Source: an uncultured Sutterella sp.
GTDB taxonomy: Bacteria; Pseudomonadota; Gammaproteobacteria; Burkholderiales; Burkholderiaceae_F
Length of the DNA: 28,108 nucleotides
Assembly (NCBI GenBank): GCA_900538905.1
Contig: UPZS01000029.1
Location: 1-28,108, forward strand
Reading direction: 5' to 3'
The notes under the pieces were generated by a model that saw only the letters and a list, made by a program, of their open reading frames with translations, ran no database searches and was not told the origin of the DNA. The number at the start of each line of letters is the position of its first letter. Position 1 is the stretch's first letter. Positions 1 to 7,698 of this stretch are shown here, one piece after another. A program made the translations under genes and the position numbers.

Positions 1-255
1 TTCGGTACTTAGGGCACCATACCACATGGTATGCATGTCTGGTAAACACAATTCCTATTAAAAACTAATTCCAGCATCGACACATATTATCATTTTTCGA
101 ACCGCTATTCCTCCCGCGGCTAAGCCGCGGATTTCCTCGCGGATTTCTATGACGGCATCAATCCTTATAAGAATTTCCTCCGCGACTAGTGCCGCTTCTT
201 CTTTTTCGCCAACCGTATTTGTTGCAAATAGAAACATCTTTCTCTATCTAACTTG
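1..255. other. Non-coding leader region with small inverted repeats
   Basis: I see no convincing gene in this stretch. It holds two short perfect inverted repeats. CATACCA (18-24) and TGGTATG (27-33) are separated by 2 bases. CCGCGGC (114-120) and GCCGCGG (124-130) are separated by TAA. A 10-base direct repeat, CGCGGATTTC, occurs at 126-135 and 138-147. The GC-rich hairpin at 114-130 is not followed by a T run on either strand, so it is not a standard terminator. The upstream gene lies outside the window, so these could belong to its 3' region or to an operator. Confidence 0.4.
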
Positions 256-284
256 TTGAGAATGATTCTTATTTGCGATATAGT
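256..284 (+). promoter_or_regulatory. sigma70-like promoter of the candidate small RNA
   Basis: The -35 element TTGAGA (256-261) and the -10 element TATAGT (279-284) are separated by exactly 17 bases. This predicts a transcription start at about A291, the first base of the 5' arm of the folded RNA described next. The match of predicted start and fold boundary is the main reason to trust it. No start codon with a Shine-Dalgarno sequence follows closely. Confidence 0.65.
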
Positions 285-290
285 TCCACC

Positions 291-456
291 AACTGAGAAA
301 CACCTAGAGGCTTAAAGCCGAAGAGACAAGGGTTCGTTGGGGTCGAACCTGCTGCAAGCCTCTCACCAACGTTGTTCTCCTGGCGTTCGTGATGGTTTCT
401 TAGGGTTATCTTCCTTGTGCGGTGACAGGTTTCAGGCTCCTGTCACCGCTTTTTTT
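291..456 (+). ncRNA. Candidate structured small RNA, family not recognised
   Basis: About 166 nt between a good promoter and a perfect intrinsic terminator, with no credible ORF. By eye it folds as follows. P1 is 293-301 with 395-403 (9 bp, one G-U). P2 is 306-313 with 356-363 (AGAGGCTT/AAGCCTCT, 8 bp). P3 is 331-336 with 344-349 (GGTTCG/CGAACC), inside P2. P4 is 364-371 with 384-391 (7 bp with one C-C mismatch). The 3' terminator follows. P1, P2 and P4 form a three-way junction. The P3 loop GGGG (339-342) could pair with CTCC (377-380) in the P4 loop. The unpaired TTCTCC (375-380) and TCTTCC (409-414) are complementary to ribosome-binding sites, as in many trans-acting sRNAs. I could not match it to 6S, 4.5S/SRP, tmRNA, RNase P or any riboswitch I know, and it is shorter than 6S. 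A leader acting on the downstream ATPase gene is an alternative. Confidence 0.6.
419..456 (+). terminator. Intrinsic terminator of the candidate small RNA
   Basis: A perfect 11-bp stem, GCGGTGACAGG (419-429) with CCTGTCACCGC (439-449), has a 9-base loop and is followed by seven T residues (450-456). It is strong and one-directional. It lies 108 bases upstream of the ATPase start, so it ends a separate transcript or attenuates a leader. Confidence 0.85.
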
Positions 457-506
457 CGTTTATTTTCAAGGCTTCTGCAATTTTCGAACGAAAGCAAGAA
501 CGTACT

Positions 507-521
507 CTTGATAAAATCAAG
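507..521. promoter_or_regulatory. Inverted repeat upstream of the ATPase gene
   Basis: CTTGAT (507-512) and ATCAAG (516-521) form a perfect 6-bp inverted repeat with an AAA spacer, 43 bases before the chosen ATPase start. It overlaps a weak promoter-like pair, TTGATA (508-513) and TTTATT (531-536), with 17-base spacing. An operator or autoregulatory site is possible, but the match is short. Confidence 0.3.
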
Positions 522-564
522 ACCATACTCTTTATTTCATTCAATTCCACAAACATCCACGCCT

Positions 565-1788
565 ATGTCTCTCAACTTTACGTACTTGCCTCGAACGCTT
601 GAAACCGTTATCAATCGGGCCAGTCAGCGCTACAAAGGTGTCATGGTGACCGGGATGCGACAGGTCGGCAAAAGCACCATGCTGCGCCGCATGATGGGAG
701 ATCGCCGCTACGTCAATCTCGACCGCTATCAGGCTTTGGATTTGGCTCGACAAGCTCCGGATGCCTTTTTCAAGCAGTATCCGCTACCTTTGCTAATCGA
801 CGAATTTCAGAGAGCCACTGATCTCGGTTTGGAACTCAAGTCCATTCTCGATGAAACCGACGAAAGAGGACTGGTGTGGTTAACAGGCTCCCAAAAACTC
901 GGTCTCAGAAAAGCGGTCGCCGAAGCACTTTCCGGACGCGTTGCATCCTTCGAGCTTCTTCCATTCAGTCTCTACGAGCTGCAAGGAAAAGGCCCGGAGC
1001 AAATACCTTTTGTACCGACCGGTGAACTTACGCGAGGCTCGCTTGCCTCGCTCACGGTGGAAGAACTCTGGAAAATCATCTGGCAAGGCTCATGGCCCGA
1101 AGTGGTTCACGACGAGCCGGATCAACGAGATGCCTTTTTCGACAGTCTTTTGAGAACTTACATCGAAAAAGACATCCTTGCGACAGGAGTACGCCGTGTG
1201 GAGGATTTCGAGCGCTTCTTAAGCGTACTGGCAAACCGCATTGGTCAGGAATTTGCCATCGGCGAAATCCAAAAAGCCGTCGGCATTGCGGCGGAAACTG
1301 CCCGCGATTGGCTTAACGTTGCCGTCGCTACAGGCGTTGTCTATCTCTTGCCTCCTTTCTACGAAAACGTCGGCAAAACACTCATCAAGAAAAGCAAGCT
1401 TTACTTCACCGACACCGGCTTGGCAGCCTGGCTGTGCCAGTCTCCAAGTCCATCGGCTCTGAAAAACGCTTACAACGCCGAAGCGTTTTTCGAGAATTTC
1501 GTCGTCATGGAAATTGTCAAAAGCTGGAAGCACAACGGCAAAAAGCCTCTTTTCTACTTCTACCGCGATACTCGGCAAAATGAGATTGATCTTCTGATTC
1601 GCGAAGGCGACATTTACTATCCGATCGAAATCAAATCGACGGCTTCGCCTCAGCGCAAGATGCTCGACAATTTCGGCGTACTCAAAGGCGACACCATTAA
1701 GCGAGGTCCCGGCGCTCTGATCTGCACTTGCGATGAGCCTCGCTACCTCACAAGCGACGTCGTCGCCCTGCCGGTCTGGGCGCTTTAG
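565..1788 (+). CDS. AAA_14/DUF4143-family ATP-binding protein
   Basis: Predicted 407-aa cytoplasmic P-loop ATPase of the archaeal/bacterial AAA_14 plus DUF4143 type. Walker A is GMRQVGKS at residues 30-37. Walker B is LLIDEFQ at about 76-82, and a sensor-like VWLTGSQ follows near 104-110. The C-terminal half contains NEIDLLI followed by PIEIKS, the D...ExK spacing of the PD-(D/E)xK-like fold seen in DUF4143 proteins. I chose ATG 565 because it gives the family's usual N-terminus. The frame is open upstream to a TTG at 337, but that extension would read through the small RNA and its terminator. No clear Shine-Dalgarno is visible. It stands alone, 41 bases before tamA, and its cellular role is unknown. 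Such genes are often scattered accessory ATPases, sometimes suspected to be defence- or toxin-related, which cannot be shown here. Confidence 0.85.
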   Translation: MSLNFTYLPRTLETVINRASQRYKGVMVTGMRQVGKSTMLRRMMGDRRYVNLDRYQALDLARQAPDAFFKQYPLPLLIDEFQRATDLGLELKSILDETDERGLVWLTGSQKLGLRKAVAEALSGRVASFELLPFSLYELQGKGPEQIPFVPTGELTRGSLASLTVEELWKIIWQGSWPEVVHDEPDQRDAFFDSLLRTYIEKDILATGVRRVEDFERFLSVLANRIGQEFAIGEIQKAVGIAAETARDWLNVAVATGVVYLLPPFYENVGKTLIKKSKLYFTDTGLAAWLCQSPSPSALKNAYNAEAFFENFVVMEIVKSWKHNGKKPLFYFYRDTRQNEIDLLIREGDIYYPIEIKSTASPQRKMLDNFGVLKGDTIKRGPGALICTCDEPRYLTSDVVALPVWAL

Positions 1789-1829
1789 CTAACAGTTGTT
1801 GCTGGAAAACCCGCAAATCCAAGCTAGAC

Positions 1830-3593
1830 TTGGAGCGCTTGACAACCGTTTCCTTTACTTTCGGTACGCATTTGAAGAAACACCTCGTCCTTTGTCTGAC
1901 GCTTTGCCCCCTTGCGCTTTACGCCGCCGACATTTCCATCCATTTCATCGGGCTCAATGATGAACTCGCCGAGAATGTCCGCGCGCACCTGATGCAGCGC
2001 AAAGACGACGACGCCTACTCCGTAAGGAGCCGTCTGGTTTCGGCCGTCAAAGACGGCATCAAACCGTTTGGATACTACCGTCCCCGCGTCAAGATTGATC
2101 TGGTTCGCGCCGACTCGGGCGACGTTACGTCCGTCAATGTCATTGTGGATCCGGGAGAGCGCATTCACCTCACCGAGCCGCACCTCAATCTGCAGGGACC
2201 TCTAACCAAGGAAACCGAATTTGATCTCGCCGTGCAACAGATTCCGAAAGCCGGAAGTCCTCTATTACACAGCGACTACGAGCAATTCAAAGGATCCGTG
2301 CAGGCCCTGGCGTTGGAACTCGGCTATTTTGACGGCAAGTTTTCCAAACACAGCCTCAAGGTTTCGCCCCGCGAAGGCACTGCCTACTGGGACCTCGCAT
2401 ACGACAGCGGCAAGCGCTACAAATTCGGGAAGGTGAACTTTCAGAATTCGCAGATTGACGAAGCCTACCTGCGCTCACTCATTCCGTTTCAAGAGGGGCA
2501 GCCCTACGACTACAACACGTACGGCGACCTTTCGCGCAAGCTCACCGAAACCAACTGGTTCGGGTCGGTAGTCATGTCCATGCAGTTTGACAAGGCAAGA
2601 CTTGATCCCGAGCGTGTGCTTGACGTTGACGTCGCTCTGACGCCGCGCAAAGAAAATCTGGTGGAAACAGGCATCGGGTATGCCACCGACGTCGGTCCGC
2701 ATGGAAAACTTTCTTGGACACGGCCCTGGCTCAACAGCAAAGGTCACAGCCTGACAGCCGCCACCGACCTTTCGCCTGAAGAACAGGAGTTCGAGTTCAA
2801 CTACAAGATTCCCAGCCAATCCAATCCGCTCTCGGACTACTGGGCTTTGCAAAGCGGCTACAAGTACTCAACGCTCAACGACACGACTTCGTCGTCAACG
2901 GCCGTTTCCGCCGCCCGTTTTCAGCTGCTTGACTCAGGCTGGACGCGCAAGATTTCCGTCGACTGGCTCTACGACAACTTCACGCAGGGCAGTGATTCGT
3001 CAAATACGCAAATCATTTATCCCACCCTTTCGTTTTCGCGCACGCGGCAAAAAGGGGGCGTTCTGCCGACCTGGGGCGACACGCAGCGCTATGCGATTTC
3101 GGTTTCCAACACCGCCTGGGGCTCCGACATCGACTTCGTACTGCTCACCGCGCAACAAAGCTGGGTTCGCTCGCTCGGGCCCTCGCACATCTTCATCGGC
3201 CGATGGTCCGCGGGTTGGATCGAGTCGGGAAGCTTTGATCAGGTGCCGCCCGATCTGCGTTTCTTCGTGGGCGGCGACTTGAGCATCCGCGGCTACGACT
3301 ACGAATCCATTTCCCCGAAAAACGACAAGGGCGAACTCGAAGGCGGCTCAAAAATGTACACCGTTTCCGTCGAATACCAATACAACGTTACCGGCAACTG
3401 GTGGGGTGCAGTCTTTTTCGACGCCGGTCAATCGAGTCACGAATTCGATTTCGGCGACATCAAGAAAGGTGCGGGCTTCGGCATTCGCTGGCTTTCTCCC
3501 ATCGGACTCGTCAAGCTCGACCTGGCCAAGGCCGTGGGCGACCCCACGGAGGACAGCTGGAAAATCTACTTCGGTTTGGGAGGCGCGTTGTGA
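1830..3593 (+). CDS. tamA: Outer-membrane translocation and assembly protein TamA
   Basis: Omp85/BamA-family protein of up to 587 aa. It forms the outer-membrane half of the TamA-TamB complex that helps insert autotransporters and other beta-barrels. A signal peptide is visible (KKH, then LVLCLTLCPLALYA, cleaved near AAD), followed by periplasmic POTRA-like repeats to about residue 265 and a 16-strand-type barrel. The barrel contains the conserved RGYDYE segment near residues 487-492, matching the (V/I)RGF/Y lid motif, and the end resembles the C-terminus of known TamA. There is no ATG near the start. TTG 1830 gives a long n-region, and TTG 1872 would give a more typical signal peptide beginning MKKHLV. 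Neither has a clear ribosome-binding site, so the start is uncertain. The stop overlaps the tamB start, so the two are co-translated. Confidence 0.9.
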   Translation: MERLTTVSFTFGTHLKKHLVLCLTLCPLALYAADISIHFIGLNDELAENVRAHLMQRKDDDAYSVRSRLVSAVKDGIKPFGYYRPRVKIDLVRADSGDVTSVNVIVDPGERIHLTEPHLNLQGPLTKETEFDLAVQQIPKAGSPLLHSDYEQFKGSVQALALELGYFDGKFSKHSLKVSPREGTAYWDLAYDSGKRYKFGKVNFQNSQIDEAYLRSLIPFQEGQPYDYNTYGDLSRKLTETNWFGSVVMSMQFDKARLDPERVLDVDVALTPRKENLVETGIGYATDVGPHGKLSWTRPWLNSKGHSLTAATDLSPEEQEFEFNYKIPSQSNPLSDYWALQSGYKYSTLNDTTSSSTAVSAARFQLLDSGWTRKISVDWLYDNFTQGSDSSNTQIIYPTLSFSRTRQKGGVLPTWGDTQRYAISVSNTAWGSDIDFVLLTAQQSWVRSLGPSHIFIGRWSAGWIESGSFDQVPPDLRFFVGGDLSIRGYDYESISPKNDKGELEGGSKMYTVSVEYQYNVTGNWWGAVFFDAGQSSHEFDFGDIKKGAGFGIRWLSPIGLVKLDLAKAVGDPTEDSWKIYFGLGGAL

Positions 3594-6500
3594 TGAGAGT
3601 TTCTCGTCTTTTGAAATGCATCGGCTTCGCGCTGGCCGTCCCGCTGGTGCTTTGTGTCGGTCTCGTTGTCTTTGCGCTCACCCCCTGGGGGCTGCAAACA
3701 GGCGTTTCGCTCGCGCAAAAGTTCTTGCCTGAGCTTAGTGTCGGCAACGTCAGCGGCACACTCTTTGATGCGGACATATCAGAAATTCGCTATCAGACGA
3801 CGCCTGTAACTCTTGAACTTAAGCGAGTACAGTTCTCGATCGCCAATCTGCGCCCGCTCGAGCGTCATGCCGACATCAGGAAACTCCACGTTGATGGGCT
3901 CCGGGTCGCTCTCGCTGAAAATCAGGAATCCGCCGCCGAAACCGCCGCCTCAGACAACGCACCGATCTTTCTGCCGTTTTCCGTTGCGCTCACGGATGTG
4001 CGTTTCACTGACACGCACGTTCAGTCCGATGCGTTTGATGTTGCGGTTCATGACCTGTCTCTAGTCGCCTCTGCCGCCGGCGGCACGGTCACAACAGAGA
4101 ACTTGAATATTGCGGGCATCTCTGTTCATCTGCCCGAAACACCGAAGACTACTGATAAAAAAGCTGAGCCGCTGGTCGAAACGTTAAACGCGCTTTTTGC
4201 CAAACCGTTGCTTGAGCCCTTTGCAGTGCCCGAGCTGCCGCTGACCGTGGACGTAAAGGCGCTTTCGGTTTCCGATGTCAAACTCAACGACGAAACCGTG
4301 CTCGAAACGCTTTCGGCAACTTTTACCGCCGCCCCTCAAAGCGTTCACATCGCCAAACTCGTCGCTGCGCATCCGGCAGTTGACGCCTCCGTTAAGGGAG
4401 AAATGACGCTCGGCGGCATTCCCAAAGGCAAAATGGACGCTGCCGTGACGGCGCGTCAGGCTCCGTTGTCCGCCTATCCGATCACGGCCGCCGCCACTTT
4501 TGATCTCACCTCCGAAACCAATCTGACACTTCAGACGACGTCGGCACAAAAGACCCTGAAGGTTCAAGCCAACATCGAAACCGCCAAAGCCAATCCCGCT
4601 TTCCGACTGGCTGTAACGGGCGACCTGGATCTGACTGCTCTCAAAAACTTGACCGGTACCGAAGCGGAACTTCAGAACGTCGACGTCAAACTGGCAGGTA
4701 CGTACGACGCCTACGATCTTTCGATTTCAACTCGCGCCGCCTCTGCCCTTCTTGCCCGACCTGCCGATCTTTCCGTTACCGGTCAAGGGAAGAAAACCAC
4801 CTTGTCCGACCTTCGGCTGAATGCAAGCATCGGCAAAAACATGCTGCATTCCGCATTTCATGCCGCTTTGACCGACAAGAAGGCATCGGCTTCGGGCTCG
4901 GCCACACTCTCCTGGTCCGACCTCAAGGATCTGGGCAAACTGCTCCCGGCTGATTCTCCCAAAACAAACGGATCGGCAGAACTTGCCCTGACGGCCTCAA
5001 CGGCAGCAGACTTTGATCCCCGGTCTTTGGCCGTTGACATCACGTCACTTACGATCAAAGCCTCGCTAAACGATGTGCCCTTCACGGCACAAACCACAGG
5101 TCACATTCAGGGCACGGACTCGTTTGCTGTCAAAAACTTGCTTCTGAAAGCCGACAACGCCGCTCTTGAGCTCGATGCCGCATTGAAGAAGGAAACACTC
5201 TCCGGCACTTTCAGCGTCATCGCTCCCGATCTCAAGCGCGTCGACAAAACACTGCGCGGCAGCCTCAACGGTTCCGGAAAACTCGGCGGTACACTCTCCG
5301 CTCCTCAATTGTCGGCCGACCTGCACGCCTCGTCGCTTCAAGTCGCGGAAGTTTCCCTCAAGCGCGCCGACATTTCCGCCCGCATCACCACAACTCAAAG
5401 CAAAGCTGGACTGACGCCTCGAGCCGACGTTAGACTCACGGCGACCGATCTATCCGCCTCTGCGGTATCGCTCAAGACGTTGTCCGTCGACTTCTCCGGT
5501 ACGCAGACTGCGCACACGCTCAAACTGACGTCCGACGGCTCTCCGCTTGCTTTGGACGCTCAGTTGGACGGCCACCTCGACAAGCAAGGGAATCTTTGGC
5601 ATGGAGAACTCGTTTCGGCCGCGCTCAAAACCGACCGCGGAACTTGGGCGACAACGGATAAGCCCAAGTTGTCCTTCGACGTAAAAACCTCGCAGGCTAC
5701 GCTTTCTGCGCACTGTTGGAAAAGTCGCTCGCAAAGTCTCGAGGCATGCCTCAGGGAAGAAATGCATGCCGGCAATCACGGCAGTCTCGCGCTTGACATT
5801 AAAAACGCAGACTTTGCGCTCATTCGAGACCTATTGCCTCCTGACCTGGAGCTCAAAGGGCGAACCGATGCGCACGCAAACGTGACCTGGACCGCGCCTT
5901 CTCCGGAAAAGGCAACAGCGCATGTGGAGCTGACGGGAAGCGGGATTTCCGTGGCCGCCGAAACCAACGGAGCGCGTCAGACTCTGCAGCTAAACGACAC
6001 GAAACTGACGGCCGACTTTACGCCCCGGACGGCACAGATTCAAAGCGACGTAACGCTCAAGGGCGGCGGGCAATTGAAAGCCGACATCACGGTAAACGAT
6101 CCGCTCTCCAAGCGTGAATTGTCCGGTTCTGTTACGGTCGATGATGTGGAGCTCAAGCAATTCAATCCCGTGCTCGCCTCTGTGTCGCCGCAGCTTTCGG
6201 CAAACGGCAAGCTTTCGGCGGAACTCAAGCCGCGCGGCACGCTCGAAAAACCCGCGTTATACGGCGATATCAAACTTGACGCCTTTACCGCGCAAGGTCA
6301 GGCCGTGCCGTTGGACATGAAGCCCTCCAACGTCATGCTGCACTTTGAGGGAGATCAGTCCGAACTGATTGCCGACCTTGAAACCGCACAAGGGAAGATC
6401 CGCGTGAGCGGCAACGCACAATGGAGCGATCCGGAAAACCCGACGGCTCGCGTATCCGTCAAAGGCGATAAAGTGCGCGTGAGCCTTCCTCCTTACGTCA

Positions 6501-7396
6501 CAGCGCACGTAACACCGGACGTAGAGGCAAGCATTTCGCTGCAAAACCTCAATCTCTCGGGCAGTATCCAGATCAATCAGGCGCGCATCACCGTCAATGA
6601 TCTGCCCACCGGCGCCATCTCTGCGTCCGCCGACGAAGAAATCATCGAAGCCAACCAAGTGGCCGTGCGCGTCCGTACGCCGCTTAAGATCGAAAGTTCG
6701 CTGGTGATTCATCTGGGCGACGATGTGAATTTGAGCGCTTTCGGTTTAAAGAGCGAACTGCAGGGCGACGTCACGGTTACACAGAACGATCAAAACTTGG
6801 GCTTGACCGGCACGATCAAGCTGATTGACGGTACTTTCAAAGCCTACGGGCAGGATCTGGTCATCAACAAAGGCAATCTCACTTTTGCCGGCCCCGTCAA
6901 CAAGCCAATTCTCGACTTTGAAGCCATCCGCAATCCGGACGCCATCGAAGACAATGTCACAGCGGGCATCCGCATCAAGGGGCCGAGCGACGCACCGCAA
7001 ACGGAACTCTTTACGGATCCGGCCATGTCCCAAGCCGACGCCATCTCTTACATCATGCGCGGTCAAGGACTGCAAACGTCCAATGACGGCGACAACGCCA
7101 TGCTCACATCCGCCCTTTTGGGCATGGGACTTTCGCAGACAGGACAGCTGGTCTCCGGCATCGGCGAAATGCTTCGCATCAGCGAGTTGAATGTTTCCAC
7201 TGCCGGGACGGGAAACGACTCTCAGGTCGTTGTAAGCGGCTACGTCCTGCCCGGACTGCAGGTGAAATATGCGATGGGCATTTTCGACTCCGTCGCCACG
7301 CTGACGCTTCGTTATCGACTTCTGGCACGGCTTTTTGTGGAAGCCAGTTCCGGCGCCGCGCAAAGTCTCGACGTACTCTATACGTTTGAGTTCTAG
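3593..7396 (+). CDS. tamB: Inner-membrane-anchored periplasmic protein TamB
   Basis: 1267-aa AsmA-like/TamB protein, close to the 1259 aa of the E. coli protein. A single N-terminal membrane anchor (about residues 9-32) is followed by a very long repetitive beta-rich region rich in T, S, A, D and K. This is the periplasm-spanning groove now linked to both TAM assembly and phospholipid transport to the outer membrane. The last 350 residues carry the TamB (DUF490) domain, ending ATLTLRYRL...LDVLYTFEF, which is strongly family-like. I chose ATG 3593 because it overlaps the tamA stop (TGATG), giving translational coupling. The frame is open upstream to 3401, but that part lies inside tamA. Confidence 0.93.
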   Translation: MRVSRLLKCIGFALAVPLVLCVGLVVFALTPWGLQTGVSLAQKFLPELSVGNVSGTLFDADISEIRYQTTPVTLELKRVQFSIANLRPLERHADIRKLHVDGLRVALAENQESAAETAASDNAPIFLPFSVALTDVRFTDTHVQSDAFDVAVHDLSLVASAAGGTVTTENLNIAGISVHLPETPKTTDKKAEPLVETLNALFAKPLLEPFAVPELPLTVDVKALSVSDVKLNDETVLETLSATFTAAPQSVHIAKLVAAHPAVDASVKGEMTLGGIPKGKMDAAVTARQAPLSAYPITAAATFDLTSETNLTLQTTSAQKTLKVQANIETAKANPAFRLAVTGDLDLTALKNLTGTEAELQNVDVKLAGTYDAYDLSISTRAASALLARPADLSVTGQGKKTTLSDLRLNASIGKNMLHSAFHAALTDKKASASGSATLSWSDLKDLGKLLPADSPKTNGSAELALTASTAADFDPRSLAVDITSLTIKASLNDVPFTAQTTGHIQGTDSFAVKNLLLKADNAALELDAALKKETLSGTFSVIAPDLKRVDKTLRGSLNGSGKLGGTLSAPQLSADLHASSLQVAEVSLKRADISARITTTQSKAGLTPRADVRLTATDLSASAVSLKTLSVDFSGTQTAHTLKLTSDGSPLALDAQLDGHLDKQGNLWHGELVSAALKTDRGTWATTDKPKLSFDVKTSQATLSAHCWKSRSQSLEACLREEMHAGNHGSLALDIKNADFALIRDLLPPDLELKGRTDAHANVTWTAPSPEKATAHVELTGSGISVAAETNGARQTLQLNDTKLTADFTPRTAQIQSDVTLKGGGQLKADITVNDPLSKRELSGSVTVDDVELKQFNPVLASVSPQLSANGKLSAELKPRGTLEKPALYGDIKLDAFTAQGQAVPLDMKPSNVMLHFEGDQSELIADLETAQGKIRVSGNAQWSDPENPTARVSVKGDKVRVSLPPYVTAHVTPDVEASISLQNLNLSGSIQINQARITVNDLPTGAISASADEEIIEANQVAVRVRTPLKIESSLVIHLGDDVNLSAFGLKSELQGDVTVTQNDQNLGLTGTIKLIDGTFKAYGQDLVINKGNLTFAGPVNKPILDFEAIRNPDAIEDNVTAGIRIKGPSDAPQTELFTDPAMSQADAISYIMRGQGLQTSNDGDNAMLTSALLGMGLSQTGQLVSGIGEMLRISELNVSTAGTGNDSQVVVSGYVLPGLQVKYAMGIFDSVATLTLRYRLLARLFVEASSGAAQSLDVLYTFEF

Positions 7397-7414
7397 GCTG
7401 ACGCACCAAAAGTT

Positions 7415-7447
7415 TCGGCCTTCGTCGGAAGTCCCGACAAAGGCCGA
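7415..7447 (-). terminator. Hairpin between tamB and the tusA-like gene
   Basis: TCGGCCTT (7415-7422) pairs with AAGGCCGA (7440-7447), and inside it GTCGG (7424-7428) pairs with CCGAC (7434-7438), giving a 13-bp stem with one mismatch. On the minus strand it is followed by AACTTTTGG, a short T tract, so it best serves the alaS-tusA transcript. On the plus strand there is no T run, though it may still stop tamB transcription. Confidence 0.55.
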
Positions 7448-7468
7448 TTGAACGGAGAAAGAAACGCC

Positions 7469-7696
7469 TCAGTGTTCTTTGCGAATCACGTGCCGCGTTT
7501 TTCCCAAATCATCCGTTTTTTGACTTACCATGGTATGTCCGCCCTGCGTACAGAAAACATTGAGGTCTTCAATCGCATGCGGATCGTCGGTGAGTACTTC
7601 CAGCGTCTGACCGACAACCACAGTCTTGAGAGCCTTCTTGGCTTTGAGCACCGGCTGCGGGCATTTCAGCCCGCAGCAGTCAAGCGTTGCGCACAT
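7469..7696 (-). CDS. TusA/SirA-like sulfur carrier protein
   Basis: Predicted 75-aa TusA-family protein. These small cytoplasmic proteins carry persulfide sulfur on a conserved cysteine, for example for tRNA 2-thiolation or molybdopterin metabolism. The family motif CPxP is present as CPQP, with its active cysteine at residue 12, preceded by the typical D-C-x-G-L-K lead-in and an extra CC pair at 7-8. The ATG at 7696 lies two bases after the alaS TGA stop, which decides the start and implies translational coupling. An in-frame ATG at 7723 would add nine residues inside alaS and is less likely. Several TusA-like subfamilies exist, so I do not assign tusA itself. Confidence 0.82.
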   Translation of the reverse strand: MCATLDCCGLKCPQPVLKAKKALKTVVVGQTLEVLTDDPHAIEDLNVFCTQGGHTMVSQKTDDLGKTRHVIRKEH

Positions 7697-7698
7697 GA

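Noticed and set aside
291..456. 6S or SRP RNA as identity of the small RNA
   Set aside because: It is shorter than 6S and lacks its central-bubble layout, and it lacks the conserved SRP hairpin.
337..564. N-terminal extension of the ATPase
   Set aside because: It would start at a TTG inside the structured RNA and cross a strong terminator, with no family similarity.
3401..3592. N-terminal extension of TamB
   Set aside because: It overlaps tamA in another frame. The TGATG overlap and membrane anchor mark the true start at 3593.
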